From Dokdonia sp. Hel_I_53 (GTDB lineage Bacteria > Bacteroidota > Bacteroidia > Flavobacteriales > Flavobacteriaceae), in the NCBI RefSeq assembly GCF_007827465.1, contig NZ_VISL01000001.1, forward strand, positions 377,001 through 441,000: a stretch of 64,000 nt of DNA. Reading direction: 5' to 3'. This document shows, piece by piece, positions 50,780 through 60,184 of this stretch. A program made the translations under genes and the position numbers. The notes under the pieces are model-generated. The model worked only from the letters and a program-made list of their open reading frames with translations. It was not told the DNA's origin and searched no databases. How positions within the stretch are numbered: the first letter of the stretch is position 1; each line of letters starts with the position of its first letter.

Positions 50780-51058
50780 TTATAACTTCATCGATGTTTG
50801 CGACTTTAAAGGCAGGTTCTCTGTGAGGACTTTTCCCTTTTTACTATTGCGCAATGTTTTCTCGTGCTTAGATTCTAAAAGTGTGAGACAGGCTTCATAA
50901 ATGAGCTCTTCGCTGGACGGCCTGATCTCTTTCCTATTAAAAAATTTAGATACCGTAGGTCTGGATTTTCCAGATTCTTGAGCTACAAGCGCAATGGGGT
51001 TATCAAAGTACTTGTGCATTTTTTTCGTAATGGCCTTAATTTCATCGGGTTGATACAT
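50780..51058 (-). CDS. Cro-like small HTH regulator
   Basis: I chose the start at 51058 (MYQPDEIKAITKKM); the longer frame has an unlikely Cys-rich extension. The helix-turn-helix is ALVAQESGKSRPTVSKFFNR (about 23-42). It is divergent from the repressor-like gene at 51220, with 161 bases between them, as in phage lysogeny switches, and it leads the leftward early operon. Confidence 0.6.
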   Translation of the reverse strand: MYQPDEIKAITKKMHKYFDNPIALVAQESGKSRPTVSKFFNRKEIRPSSEELIYEACLTLLESKHEKTLRNSKKGKVLTENLPLKSQTSMKL

Positions 51059-51107
51059 TCTTATAAAGTTTATGTGATTCGTTTGACAATTCAGTGTAAA
51101 AGTTTTG

Positions 51108-51158
51108 TAAATTTGGCAACAATTTAACGTCATTTTTACATTTATATCGCCAAATATA
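51108..51158. promoter_or_regulatory. Candidate lysogeny-switch promoters, face to face
   Basis: TAAATTTGGC (plus, 51108-51117) and TATATTTGGC (minus, 51158-51149) are two TAnnTTTG boxes pointing at each other and sharing the inverted repeat ATTTGGC/GCCAAAT. TTG at 51083-51085 is 22 bases from the plus-strand box. TGTAAAA (51095-51101) and a TTTTACA copy near 51134 form a further inverted pair that could be operators. Confidence 0.5.
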
Positions 51159-51219
51159 TGTATAAACGTTGCTTAATAAACTACAAAAAGAGATAATAAT
51201 TTTATCACCCCTGAATTGA

Positions 51220-51984
51220 ATGAATGAGAAAAAAGAGCGCAAACGACAAGAAGTAATTGATAATGAAAGACATAATATGAAGCAGAATCCAGATTACGAT
51301 ACTATAGATTTAAAATTTATCGAGGCCATAGACGAGGTATTGGAAAAGAATGATGAGCTCGGATTAAAACCAAGCAATGATAGTAGCCTCGGGAAACTGA
51401 TTTATCCTTCTAACCGAAGCATCATCTCTTCAGTAAGAAGTAGGGCAAAACATATTCCGCATCTTGCGTTGATCAATTTTGCAAAGCTCTTTGACGTAGA
51501 TATGAACTATTTCTATTCTGATAGATCCTTGAGTTACATTCCACGAGTGACTACTGTAAACAACAATCAAGATTATTCCATCAAGAAAACTGGTAAGGGC
51601 TCATTTGTTGCGCACGCTGGAAATGGCACAATAGGCGACATTAAAAACGTGGCAAAGGAAATTGTAACAAATAACAACACGAGCTTAAACCCATCGGCCG
51701 AAACTGTTATCAATAACTTCATACAGCAAATAGATGAAGCCTGCATTCCGGATTTTTATAGAATACTCAATGCCATACGTGATGAAACGGGAAGTACAAT
51801 AGAAGAACTAAAGTTTCATCTGAAGAAGAAATCCAAAAGGCTTGACAAGCTAAATAAGCGCCACCACAAAGAACTCAAGGCTGTCAATCTGAAGCTTGTA
51901 GAAACCAATGAAAGGTTGATTAAAGCACAAGAAAATGAAAAAGCGACTATGGAGAAATACATATCAGTTCTTGAAAAGAAATAA
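51220..51984 (+). CDS. Repressor-like regulator with C-terminal coiled coil
   Basis: This 254-residue protein has an N-terminal domain (about 25-105) containing SLGKLIYPSNRSIISSVRSR and FAKLFDVDMNYFYSD, which looks like an XRE-type HTH domain. The C-terminal ~65 residues form a charged coiled coil (KKSKRLDKLNKRHHKELKAV). It is divergent from the Cro-like gene. It could be the element's CI-type repressor, with dimerisation by the coiled coil rather than a LexA-type peptidase, since no Ser/Lys protease motif is visible. Confidence 0.6.
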   Translation: MNEKKERKRQEVIDNERHNMKQNPDYDTIDLKFIEAIDEVLEKNDELGLKPSNDSSLGKLIYPSNRSIISSVRSRAKHIPHLALINFAKLFDVDMNYFYSDRSLSYIPRVTTVNNNQDYSIKKTGKGSFVAHAGNGTIGDIKNVAKEIVTNNNTSLNPSAETVINNFIQQIDEACIPDFYRILNAIRDETGSTIEELKFHLKKKSKRLDKLNKRHHKELKAVNLKLVETNERLIKAQENEKATMEKYISVLEKK

Positions 51985-52040
51985 AACGTCCTTGTTTCGT
52001 AACGTTTATAAGTTTATGTTTGTATTGTAAAAATTAAATC

Positions 52041-52787
52041 TTGAAAAAAGAACACACAGATTATTCAAATTTATTGCGACTTCTCAATGAGAAGGAATAT
52101 GCAAATAAGTACATCGTAAATGCTGAGAGGCGTATGATTACACACTGGCAGGATATTGGACTTTTTCAGGACAAACGCAATACTTCGGCAGGATGGAACA
52201 AGTTTAGCCTCATCGATATCCTTTGGATGGGCATCATCATCGAGTATCGCAATCTGGGCTTTCCCAACGAAAAGATCAAACCTGTTAGGCAATTTCTGTT
52301 TGAAGAAACTAAGATTGATAATTTGAAAGTCAGTAAGCTGGAATATGCGACTATTCAGGTACTCGCTTTCGCGAAAGCGTTATATCTCATAACCGATATA
52401 GCAGGTAACATTTATCTGGCAGATGATTATGAATATGTTAAGCTTTTGCAACAAGGTAAAGTAACCAATCATATCGTATTAAACCTTAATCAAGTCGTCA
52501 AAGAAAATATATCTGTACTCTTTTCTGAACCAAATTTTAATGCCTTTGCTGGTCTTAATAAAGACGAAATTCAAGTGATGCTCATCTTGAGAAGTGAGTC
52601 GTACCAATCTGTCCAAGTGACCAAAAAGAATGGCGAGATAGATATGATTGAAGGTACGGAGCGCATTAGTGAGAAAGACAGAATTATTGATATTTTGAAA
52701 CAGCACGAGTACCAGAATATCGAAATAAAACAAGCAAACGGAAAAGTGGTTTTGATAAGCCGTACCGTGAAACAAAAAGCAAAATAG
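52041..52787 (+). CDS. MerR-like regulator, candidate excision factor
   Basis: The start is TTG at 52041. The segment IVNAERRMITHWQDIGLFQD, then GWNKFSLIDILWMGIIIEYR, follows the MerR winged-helix pattern, with later NEKIKPVRQFL. A C-terminal region of 150 residues is not recognised. It sits between the repressor and the serine recombinase. MerR-like proteins next to integrases sometimes act as recombination directionality factors, so that role is possible here. Confidence 0.55.
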   Translation: MKKEHTDYSNLLRLLNEKEYANKYIVNAERRMITHWQDIGLFQDKRNTSAGWNKFSLIDILWMGIIIEYRNLGFPNEKIKPVRQFLFEETKIDNLKVSKLEYATIQVLAFAKALYLITDIAGNIYLADDYEYVKLLQQGKVTNHIVLNLNQVVKENISVLFSEPNFNAFAGLNKDEIQVMLILRSESYQSVQVTKKNGEIDMIEGTERISEKDRIIDILKQHEYQNIEIKQANGKVVLISRTVKQKAK

Positions 52788-52962
52788 ATACCCTATTTGC
52801 CATTCAAATGTACTTGTAATCCCATAACGGAAGCTAGTTTGAACAAATTAATATGAAAACGTGATAAGCATCGATTGAACTAAATGCAATGAGCTCAGAG
52901 AGCCATCTCAAATCCCACCAATGCTATGACTATAAGATAGAATAGCATTCACGGAATGAACA

Positions 52963-53148
52963 ATGCAATCGATAAATGTAAAAAAAGAAGACAATAAGGA
53001 AGTATCTAAAAGTAAAATGTCTGTAGAAAGGCTCAAGTCATTTAAAGGCTTTGAGAATGTGAGCGAAGATGAGGCAGATAAAATAATTAAGAATCTTGAA
53101 CAATTTGCAGAAATATTGTGCAAGCAAGTTCAACAAAACGTATCCTAA
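52963..53148 (+). CDS. Small charged protein upstream of integrase, 61 aa
   Basis: The product is a Lys/Glu-rich helix (VSEDEADKIIKNLEQFAEIL). Its stop overlaps the integrase start (TAATG), so the two are co-translated. It may be an integrase accessory or excision factor. The 175 bases before it contain no other gene that I can see. Confidence 0.5.
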   Translation: MQSINVKKEDNKEVSKSKMSVERLKSFKGFENVSEDEADKIIKNLEQFAEILCKQVQQNVS

Positions 53149-54752
53149 TGAAAGACCTATCCATCTTTAATCAATTTGCCAGAACAGACGACAGCAAGTC
53201 TCTAAGACAAGCAGGAAACGCCGTCATATACACCAGAGTTTCTACAAAAGAACAGGCAGATAACAATGCTAGTTTAGACACACAATTAAAATACTGCGAG
53301 CAACTAGCTCAGAAGAAAGGACTTGATGTGGTTGAGTATTTTGGTGGGACGTATGAGTCGGCAAAAAGTGATGAACGCAAGCACTTCCAGAAGATGCTCA
53401 ACTTTGTTAAACGCAGGAAAGACATAGGCTATATCATCGTCTATTCTTATGATCGCTTTTCGAGAACTGGAGCCAATGGAGCGTATATAAGTGATCAACT
53501 CAAGAGGCAGGGAATCGTCACAATTTCTGCGACACAAGAGGTAGATACTTCTACGAGTGCAGGATCTTTTCAGCAGAACCTTTATTATATGTTCTCTCAA
53601 TTTGATAATGAGTTGAGAAGGGATAAGTCCGTTTCTGGAATGCAAGAAAAATTACGTAGAGGAGATTGGACAGGCGCTTGGCCATACGGCTACACAAATA
53701 CCAATCCGGGCAAGGGTAAAAAACCCAATTTTGTAATCAACGACAAAGGGAAACTTCTCAAAAAAGCTTTTGAGTGGAAAGCAATGTCAAACACCTCACA
53801 CGTTGAGATATCTAAAAAACTCAAAAGAAAAGGATTAGAGCTATCTGCCAAAAAGCTTAGCGACTATTTTAGAAATCCCTTTTACTGCGGATTGATGGTA
53901 AATAAATTGATACCTGGAGAAGTGATACAAGGCAATCACGAACCTATGATTAGTCGTGAGATGTTCTTAAAAATCCACAATCTTCTCAACTCTCGCGAAG
54001 AAGGAAGAAAGTACAACCTAGATGATGAAAACCTACCACTAAAAATGTTTATCAAATCAACAGAATGTGGAACACCCTATACTGGATATGTAGTTAAGAA
54101 GAAAGGACTGTATTATTATAAAAATAGAAGATCAGGTAGTAGAGAAAACAGAAGTGCGAAAAAGCTACACAGCTCGTTTATGGCACTCTTAGAAAACTAC
54201 ACACTGGCTGATCCAAAATACATCGAACCTCTCAAAGAGATCATCGAGCAAACCTTTATCGATTTAAACAAGGAACAAATTGACGAAGCAAAGGTGCTAA
54301 ACACGCAAGCTACAGAACTGGATGTTAAACTGGATAGATTAGAAGAGCGTTACGTATTTGAAGAAATAACAAAAGTGCAATACGATAAGTTCAAGTCCAA
54401 ACTAGAGTCAGAAAAGAACAAAATAACCGAGTTAGTTTCAAACTCAGGATTTAATAGTTCGAACCTTAAAAAATCGATAGACAAAGCATTAAATTTAGCC
54501 TTGAACCTCCCGTCATTGTGGCAATCTGGTAATATCGAAGTCAAGCGTTCTTTGCAATTTATGCTCTTTCCAGAAGGAATAGGGTATGACTTCAAAAACG
54601 ACCGACTTCGAACTTTTAGAGTAAACTCGATATTCAGCGCAATCGCCTCTATTTCAGATAACTTAGAAGGAAATAAAAACGGGACTTTTCAAAATAATTT
54701 TGAAAAATCCCGTTTAGTGACCTCGACAGGATTCAAACCTGTAACCTCTTGA
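53148..54752 (+). CDS. Large serine recombinase (site-specific integrase)
   Basis: I chose the start at 53148 because of its TAATG link to the gene before it. The catalytic domain has VIYTRVSTKEQ with nucleophile Ser32 and YSYDRFSRTG. The recombinase domain includes GAWPYGYTNTNPGKGKKPNF. The zinc ribbon is degenerate, with one Cys left in TECGTPYTGY, and a coiled coil follows (about 385-440). The last 11 codons are antisense to the 3' end of the tRNA-Arg gene, and the preceding codons form the tRNA terminator hairpin. Integration at this tRNA therefore also sets the integrase C-terminus. Confidence 0.85.
   Translation: MKDLSIFNQFARTDDSKSLRQAGNAVIYTRVSTKEQADNNASLDTQLKYCEQLAQKKGLDVVEYFGGTYESAKSDERKHFQKMLNFVKRRKDIGYIIVYSYDRFSRTGANGAYISDQLKRQGIVTISATQEVDTSTSAGSFQQNLYYMFSQFDNELRRDKSVSGMQEKLRRGDWTGAWPYGYTNTNPGKGKKPNFVINDKGKLLKKAFEWKAMSNTSHVEISKKLKRKGLELSAKKLSDYFRNPFYCGLMVNKLIPGEVIQGNHEPMISREMFLKIHNLLNSREEGRKYNLDDENLPLKMFIKSTECGTPYTGYVVKKKGLYYYKNRRSGSRENRSAKKLHSSFMALLENYTLADPKYIEPLKEIIEQTFIDLNKEQIDEAKVLNTQATELDVKLDRLEERYVFEEITKVQYDKFKSKLESEKNKITELVSNSGFNSSNLKKSIDKALNLALNLPSLWQSGNIEVKRSLQFMLFPEGIGYDFKNDRLRTFRVNSIFSAIASISDNLEGNKNGTFQNNFEKSRLVTSTGFKPVTS
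54671..54715 (-). terminator. Terminator of tRNA-Arg, lying inside the integrase gene
   Basis: Arms of 19 bases (54677-54695 and 54697-54715) pair with one mismatch. On the minus strand they are followed by TTTTTATTT. The hairpin starts 3 bases after the tRNA end and is also coding sequence for the integrase on the other strand. Confidence 0.75.
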
Positions 54753-54791
54753 GCCGTAATCAAGTGCGCTATTCAGTTGCGCCACGAGGCC
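54718..54791 (-). tRNA. tRNA-Arg (ACG)
   Basis: The minus strand folds as a 74-nt tRNA: acceptor GGCCTCG/CGAGGTC (one G-U), D stem GCGC/GCGC, anticodon stem CTTGA/TCAAG with loop TTACGGC (anticodon ACG), T stem ACAGG/CCTGT with TTTGAAT loop, and discriminator A. CCA is not encoded. The element joins at its 3' end, and the integrase gene stops inside it. Confidence 0.95.
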
Positions 54792-55015
54792 TCTTAAATT
54801 GCTTTGAGAGCTGTTGAGCTTTCTTTGCGGGTGCAAATATATTGCTTTTTTTAAAGTCTCAAAAATATAAATGAAAAATTATTTAGAAAAAATGTAGCTA
54901 GGTTTTTTAAAACTTTAAGAGGTTGCGTTAAACTATTGCTAAAGTGATAGTTAGGTTTTGTCTAAAATATTGGCTTATCTGTATCTTGAAATACTACTAA
55001 TATAATAAAGAATCT

Positions 55016-55849
55016 ATGCCTTTTTTTACGACAACCAATTCAGAAAAATCAAACCCAATTGACATATACTATGAAGATTTTGGTACTGGTAAACCTATCA
55101 TTTTAATCCATGGATGGCCATTGAGTCATGCCATGTGGGAATACCAAGTACCCGCATTAGTAGAGAACGGATATAGAGTAATATCCTACGATAGACGTGG
55201 TTTTGGAACCAGCTCAAGACCTTATAATGGATATGATTATAATACCATGTCAACAGATCTAAAAAATCTAATTGATCATCTTAGTCTTAAGGATGTTATA
55301 TTAGTTGGGTTTTCAATGGGTGGGGGAGAACTAGCTCGATATGTAGGGCAATATGGAACAGCAAACATTGAAAAATTAGTATTCTTAAGTTCAATTGCTC
55401 CATTTATGATGAAAACAGAAAGCAATAAAGATGGTGTTCCAGAAAAAGTATTTGAAGAATTTAAAAAAAATATTAAGGAAGACCGTCTTGGCTTCTTAAA
55501 AGAGTTTGGGAATAACTTCGTGAACTATGATCAAAATGAAGATAAGGTGAGTGATGCTCAGTTGCATTATAATTTTGCACTAGCAGCAAGTGCACTCCCA
55601 AAAGCAACATTAGATTGTATTGATGCATTTGGAAAGACAGACATGCGTGACGATCTTAAGAAAATTGATGTACCTACTATGTTTATTCATGGAACAGCAG
55701 ATGAAGTAGTACCTCCTACGCCCACTGCAAAGCAAGGTCATGAAATTGTAAATGGAAGCCGTTTAGAAATGATTGAAGGAGCACCTCATGGCTGTGTGTT
55801 TACGCATACAGAAAAAGTAAATAGTTTACTTCTCGATTTTTTAAAATAG
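55016..55849 (+). CDS. Alpha/beta hydrolase (cofactor-free haloperoxidase/esterase type)
   Basis: This 277-residue protein has the oxyanion motif LIHGWPLSHAMW (about 34-45), nucleophile elbow VGFSMGGGE (about 97-105), HGTADEVVPP (acid) and GAPHGCVF (His). The pattern matches arylesterases and non-haem chloroperoxidases. No signal peptide, so cytoplasmic. It is the first chromosomal gene past the tRNA; the 224 bases before it hold no gene that I can see. A terminator follows at 55875. Confidence 0.85.
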   Translation: MPFFTTTNSEKSNPIDIYYEDFGTGKPIILIHGWPLSHAMWEYQVPALVENGYRVISYDRRGFGTSSRPYNGYDYNTMSTDLKNLIDHLSLKDVILVGFSMGGGELARYVGQYGTANIEKLVFLSSIAPFMMKTESNKDGVPEKVFEEFKKNIKEDRLGFLKEFGNNFVNYDQNEDKVSDAQLHYNFALAASALPKATLDCIDAFGKTDMRDDLKKIDVPTMFIHGTADEVVPPTPTAKQGHEIVNGSRLEMIEGAPHGCVFTHTEKVNSLLLDFLK

Positions 55850-55874
55850 TCTGTAATTGTCCTTAAAATATTGG

Positions 55875-55910
55875 GTCCTACTTGAAACATTTTCAAATAG
55901 GACTTTTTTA
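55875..55910 (+). terminator. Rho-independent terminator after hydrolase gene
   Basis: GTCCTA..TTGAA pairs with TTCAA..TAGGAC, followed by TTTTTT. Confidence 0.75.
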
Positions 55911-55934
55911 TACAGTTATTAATATCTTTATAAA

Positions 55935-56447
55935 ATGCAATTAACAGACTTCGTTAGGGATATTAAAGATTTTCCTCGTAAAGGTATTATTTTCAAAGAT
56001 ATTACGCCTCTTCTAAAAGATTTTCACGCTTTCGCGAAAGCGGAAGAAACACTATATAACTTGATACCACATATAAATATTGATGTTGTCGTCGGCATGG
56101 AGTCTAGAGGTTTTTTCTTTGGACCATTATTAGCTAAAAAGTTAGAAGCAGGATTTGTCCCTGTACGTAAACCAAATAAGCTCCCATCTGAGAAATTATC
56201 TCAAGAATATGCACTAGAATATGGTACAGATGTTCTTGAAATACATAAAGATGCTATTGCAACTGGGGATAGCGTACTTATACACGATGATATTCTTGCT
56301 ACTGGCGGTACTGCAGAAGCTGTCGTAAAACTTGTTAATTCTTTAGGTGGCAATGTAATTCAATGCAATTTCTTAATTGAGCTAGAATTTTTAAAAGGTA
56401 GATACTTATTAGAAGGAATTCCTGTAGCTGCGGCTATTAAATATTAG
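55935..56447 (+). CDS. apt: Adenine phosphoribosyltransferase
   Basis: The 170-residue product has DFPRKGIIFKDITPLL at the N-terminus, GMESRGFFFG and the PRPP loop VLIHDDILATGGTAEA, diagnostic of Apt, which converts adenine and PRPP to AMP. Length is normal. A CTTTCGCGAAAG copy codes AFAKAE inside the gene. It stands alone between two terminator-like regions. Confidence 0.95.
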   Translation: MQLTDFVRDIKDFPRKGIIFKDITPLLKDFHAFAKAEETLYNLIPHINIDVVVGMESRGFFFGPLLAKKLEAGFVPVRKPNKLPSEKLSQEYALEYGTDVLEIHKDAIATGDSVLIHDDILATGGTAEAVVKLVNSLGGNVIQCNFLIELEFLKGRYLLEGIPVAAAIKY

Positions 56448-56522
56448 TCCAAAAAAAATCCCAAATGCACAATTTTTATTTTTAATTGCACATTTGAGAT
56501 AATTTGAAGGCTTATTGAGATT

Positions 56523-57815
56523 TTATTTTGTTTTTGGTTCAAAAACAGGAAGTAATTTAGTAGATACTTCTCCAAAACCTATTCTTGGGTAGTCCTTAGA
56601 TTTTGAATATCCTCTAATGATAACCGTATCGTTATCTTCAATAAATTTGCGGTCACCTCCCTCTTTTAATTTAACAGGTTTTTCACCTCTCCAAGAAAGC
56701 TCTAACATAGAACCGTAGGAGTCTTTAGTTTTACCAGATAGTGTACCACTTCCCATCATATCACCTGCATTAACAGGACATCCATTCACTGTATGGTGTG
56801 CTAGTTGCTGACTCATGTTCCAATACATATACTTGAAGTTTGATTTACAAACAACAGTTTCTTTTTTACTTTCTGGTTGAATGGCAACTTCAAGATTAAT
56901 ATCAAAACTCTTTTTACCTGTAAACTGTAAATATGGGAGTAGCTCTTTTTTTGCTTCTGGACTTTCAGTTCTAAAAGGTTCTAGAGCATCAAGGGTAACA
57001 ATCCAAGGAGATATAGAGGAAGCAAAGTTTTTTGCAAGAAATGGTCCTAAAGGAACGTATTCCCATTTTTGAATGTCACGAGCGCTCCAATCATTAAATA
57101 ACACTAAGCCAAAAATATTTTCTTCTGCTTTTTCAGTAGAAATAGATTCTCCAAGATTATTTGCATCTGTAGTAATAAATGCCATTTCTAGTTCAAAATC
57201 TACTAACCTTGAAGGTCCAAAAATGGGCTCTGTTGCTCCATTAGGAAGTTTTTGACCATTAGGTCTATGCACCGGAATTCCAGATGGTATTACAGAAGAA
57301 CTTCTACCATGGTAAGCAACCGGTAAGTGTAACCAGTTAGGCATCAAAGCATTTTCTTCACCCCGGAACATCGTTCCCACATTTGTAGCGTGTTCTATAC
57401 TAGAGTAGAAATCTGTGTAATCTCCTATTTGAACAGGTAATTGCATTTCTACTTCCTCAATTTTAAAGATAACTGTATCACGATCTTTAGAATTGTCTTT
57501 TAATGATGTGTTACTTTTTTCAAAAATCTCTGAAATTCGATTACGTACTAAACGCCATGTCTTGCGCCCGTCTGCGATAAAGTCATTAAGGGTGTCTTGT
57601 AAAAAAATATCATCCGTAAGTGGGATGTCTTTAAAATACCCCAGTTGATGTAATGCACCAAGGTCAATAGCATAATTACCAATACGCGTTCCAATTGTAA
57701 TCACATCGTCACGAGTTAAGAATACTCCGAAAGGAATATTTTGAATTGGGAAGTCTGAGTCCTTTGGTACATCAAGCCAAGTTTTTTTTGATGGATCGTT
57801 TGCAGCTAGAGACAT
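56523..57815 (-). CDS. fahA: Fumarylacetoacetase (tyrosine degradation)
   Basis: The 430-residue product has HLPVAYHGRSSSVIPSG, GPSRLVDFELEMAF (metal-binding acidic residues), FNDWSARDIQKWEYVPLGPF and MGSGTLSGKTKDSYGSMLEL, the standard motifs of FahA. It performs the last step of tyrosine and homogentisate degradation, giving fumarate and acetoacetate. A TAnnTTTG box on the minus strand (57866-57859) lies 44 bases upstream. Confidence 0.93.
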   Translation of the reverse strand: MSLAANDPSKKTWLDVPKDSDFPIQNIPFGVFLTRDDVITIGTRIGNYAIDLGALHQLGYFKDIPLTDDIFLQDTLNDFIADGRKTWRLVRNRISEIFEKSNTSLKDNSKDRDTVIFKIEEVEMQLPVQIGDYTDFYSSIEHATNVGTMFRGEENALMPNWLHLPVAYHGRSSSVIPSGIPVHRPNGQKLPNGATEPIFGPSRLVDFELEMAFITTDANNLGESISTEKAEENIFGLVLFNDWSARDIQKWEYVPLGPFLAKNFASSISPWIVTLDALEPFRTESPEAKKELLPYLQFTGKKSFDINLEVAIQPESKKETVVCKSNFKYMYWNMSQQLAHHTVNGCPVNAGDMMGSGTLSGKTKDSYGSMLELSWRGEKPVKLKEGGDRKFIEDNDTVIIRGYSKSKDYPRIGFGEVSTKLLPVFEPKTK

Positions 57816-57932
57816 TATTTTATATGTTTTTGATAAGTTGTTTGTAAATTCTCTCAGTCAAATATAGGATTTATAGCAACGCTACAGGGAGATTGTATTA
57901 TTTTTACACATCTTTAACAAACACAATTTCAT

Positions 57933-59207
57933 ATGCAACGCGATACCGCAATATTTAATCTCATTAATGATGAATTTGAAAGACAACGTAATGGTCTCGA
58001 GCTCATTGCCTCAGAAAATTTTGTAAGCGACCAAGTAATGGAAGCGGCTGGGTCTGTGCTTACCAATAAATATGCAGAAGGATACCCAGGTAAAAGGTAT
58101 TACGGTGGTTGTGAAGTAGTAGATGAGGTTGAGAAAATTGCAATAGATCGTGCAAAAGAACTATTCGGTGCGGCATATGCAAACGTTCAGCCACACTCAG
58201 GATCTCAAGCAAATACAGCTGTTTTTCACGCCTGCTTGCAGCCTGGAGATAAATTCTTAGGTTTTGACCTTGCACATGGTGGTCACCTCACGCATGGGTC
58301 CCCAGTAAATTTTTCTGGACGTTTGTATAATCCTGTATTTTATGGGGTAGATCAAGAAACTGGTCTTCTCAATTATGATAAGATTCAAGAAATAGCAGAG
58401 AAAGAGCAACCTAAGATGATTATTGCAGGAGCATCTGCTTACTCAAGAGAGATCGATTATGAACGCTTTCGCGAAATAGCAGATTCAGTAGGAGCTATAT
58501 TACTTGCAGATATTGCACACCCAGCTGGACTTATAGCAAAGGGAATTGTCGCAGACCCACTACCACACTGTCATATCGTAACGACAACAACGCATAAAAC
58601 ATTACGAGGACCACGTGGGGGAATGATCTTAATGGGTGAAGATTTTGAAAACCCATTTGGTATCAAGTTAAAAAGTGGCAAATTACGTATGATGTCGTCG
58701 TTGGTTGATAGTGGGATTTTCCCAGGGAACCAAGGAGGGCCATTAATGCATATCATTGGAGCAAAAGCAATAGCCTTTGGTGAAGCACTTACTGACGATT
58801 TTTTACACTATATGGTTCAAACTAAGAAAAATGCTGAGGCATTAGCCGCAGCATTAGTACTCAAGGGGTATGATATTATTTCTGGAGGGACAGATAACCA
58901 TATGATGCTTATTGATTTGCGTAACAAAAATGTAACAGGAAAAGCAGCAGAAGAGGCGTTAGGTCTAGCAGATATTACTGTAAATAAGAATATGGTACCT
59001 TTTGATGATAAATCTCCATTTGTCACTTCAGGTATTCGGATAGGTACTGCAGCGGTAACCACTCGTGGTCTTATAGAAGAAGATATGCATACAATTGCAA
59101 ATTTCATCGATAAAGTAATAGAGCATCACGATAATGAAGAGGTGTTATCAAATGTGGCAAAAAGTGTAAATGAAATGATGGGAGATAAGCCCCTTTTCAA
59201 ATCTTAG
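57933..59207 (+). CDS. glyA: Serine hydroxymethyltransferase
   Basis: The 424-residue product has [34 protein letters not shown] and the PLP-lysine motif [15 protein letters not shown]. It interconverts serine and glycine with tetrahydrofolate. It is divergent from fahA and followed by a strong terminator. Confidence 0.96.
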   Translation: MQRDTAIFNLINDEFERQRNGLELIASENFVSDQVMEAAGSVLTNKYAEGYPGKRYYGGCEVVDEVEKIAIDRAKELFGAAYANVQPHSGSQANTAVFHACLQPGDKFLGFDLAHGGHLTHGSPVNFSGRLYNPVFYGVDQETGLLNYDKIQEIAEKEQPKMIIAGASAYSREIDYERFREIADSVGAILLADIAHPAGLIAKGIVADPLPHCHIVTTTTHKTLRGPRGGMILMGEDFENPFGIKLKSGKLRMMSSLVDSGIFPGNQGGPLMHIIGAKAIAFGEALTDDFLHYMVQTKKNAEALAAALVLKGYDIISGGTDNHMMLIDLRNKNVTGKAAEEALGLADITVNKNMVPFDDKSPFVTSGIRIGTAAVTTRGLIEEDMHTIANFIDKVIEHHDNEEVLSNVAKSVNEMMGDKPLFKS

Positions 59208-59220
59208 ACCCCACAGATAA

Positions 59221-59269
59221 ATCACTACTAAAAAACTCCTGTCAATAACAGGAGTTTTTTAGTAGTGAT
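59221..59269. terminator. Bidirectional terminator after glyA
   Basis: Perfect 22-bp arms (59221-59242 and 59248-59269) with a CAATA loop and A/T runs on both sides (core ACTCCTGT/ACAGGAGT). It lies between convergent glyA and the response regulator gene. Confidence 0.85.
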
Positions 59270-59361
59270 TCTTCATTCAGTTTAAAACATTGTGAGGTTT
59301 ATTACACTGTTTTTGTTGACTGGCAGAAATTCTTAGTCTCTTTAATAAAACGAAAACAGTT

Positions 59362-59988
59362 TTAAAAATCGTATTTTGTTTCTAAAGCATAGCGTAAAAG
59401 CTCCCCTTTACCAGAAAGATTGAGTTTACGCATCATATTTTTACGATGTTTATCTACTGTAGATACTGCTGTAAACCTAATAGAAGCGATTTCTGAGCTT
59501 GTCATATTCTGAGCGATAAGCTTTAATATTTCTCGTTCACTTTTAGAGAGCACAGAGCTAGATTTATAATTTTTTACGCTTGCGTTAGGAGTGTTGGGAA
59601 CGAGTGTTGCATCGTAAAATTCTTGTCCATTTAGAACGGTATGTATTGCTGTTTCAAGAGTGTCTAGGGGGCTTGTTTTTAAAACATATCCAGACGCTCC
59701 AGCGTCTCTCATTTGTTCAATAGCTGCGTCTTGATCAAACATTGAAAACGCAATAGTTCGTATATGAGGAAATTCGTTAGATATAATTTTTGTCATTGTG
59801 ATTCCATCCATTCTAGGCATTCTAATGTCAGTAATAATTATTTTAGGTTGTTTTTTTCGAACAATATCTAAAAGTTCTTCGCCATCATTTGCCATTCCTA
59901 TGATCGAAATGTCTTGATTATATTTAAATAATAATTGTATGCCATCTAAGAGAGCTTGATGGTCTTCTGCTATTGCTATAGGTATCAT
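59362..59988 (-). CDS. NarL/LuxR-type response regulator
   Basis: The receiver domain has the phosphorylated Asp in IIITDIRMPRMDG (about 53-65), with a C-terminal LuxR HTH (LSKSEREILKLIAQN, EIASIRFTAVSTVDKHRKNM). There is no histidine kinase gene beside it, so it is an orphan locally. The 196 bases upstream to 60185 hold no gene that I can see. Confidence 0.9.
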   Translation of the reverse strand: MIPIAIAEDHQALLDGIQLLFKYNQDISIIGMANDGEELLDIVRKKQPKIIITDIRMPRMDGITMTKIISNEFPHIRTIAFSMFDQDAAIEQMRDAGASGYVLKTSPLDTLETAIHTVLNGQEFYDATLVPNTPNASVKNYKSSSVLSKSEREILKLIAQNMTSSEIASIRFTAVSTVDKHRKNMMRKLNLSGKGELLRYALETKYDF

Positions 59989-60184
59989 ATGTGATTATTA
60001 ATTAAGAGTAGCTTTAACCAATTATTCTTGTAATCACCTTAAAAATAATACTTTAATAATAACTAGTTATTACTAATTGACTTAAAAATCGCCCATATCA
60101 AGTGTTTTAATTTATGGTATTGGTCTGAAATACAGTTAAAATTTCTTTTTACTTATTTACTATGGGAGGTAATGGCATTTTAAT

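Larger units (their letters stand above)
1..54752. mobile_element. Integrated virus-like element (right part), inserted at tRNA-Arg
   Basis: The right boundary is the 3' part of a tRNA-Arg gene, adjacent to a large serine recombinase, a phage-type repressor pair and a long minus-strand gene set with membrane, lysis-like and packaging-ATPase-like products. Plus-strand defence and metal-resistance modules interrupt the core. No second copy of the tRNA 3' end is visible, so the left end lies before position 1 and the element exceeds 54 kb. The exact att core within 54718-54752 is not determined. No terminase, portal, tail, relaxase or Tra genes were seen, which argues against both a tailed prophage and a conjugative element. 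Confidence 0.8.

Noticed and set aside
1..54717. Tailed prophage
   Set aside because: No large terminase, portal, HK97-type capsid, tail tube or tape-measure gene is visible despite 54 kb of element sequence.
1..54717. Integrative conjugative element
   Set aside because: No relaxase, coupling protein or Tra/VirB-type gene was seen; the P-loop ATPase at 16814 is too small and lacks the membrane part of a coupling protein.
56450..56515. Terminator between apt and fahA
   Set aside because: CAAATGCACAATT and AATTGCACATTTG look like a hairpin but do not pair in the centre, so a stem is weak.
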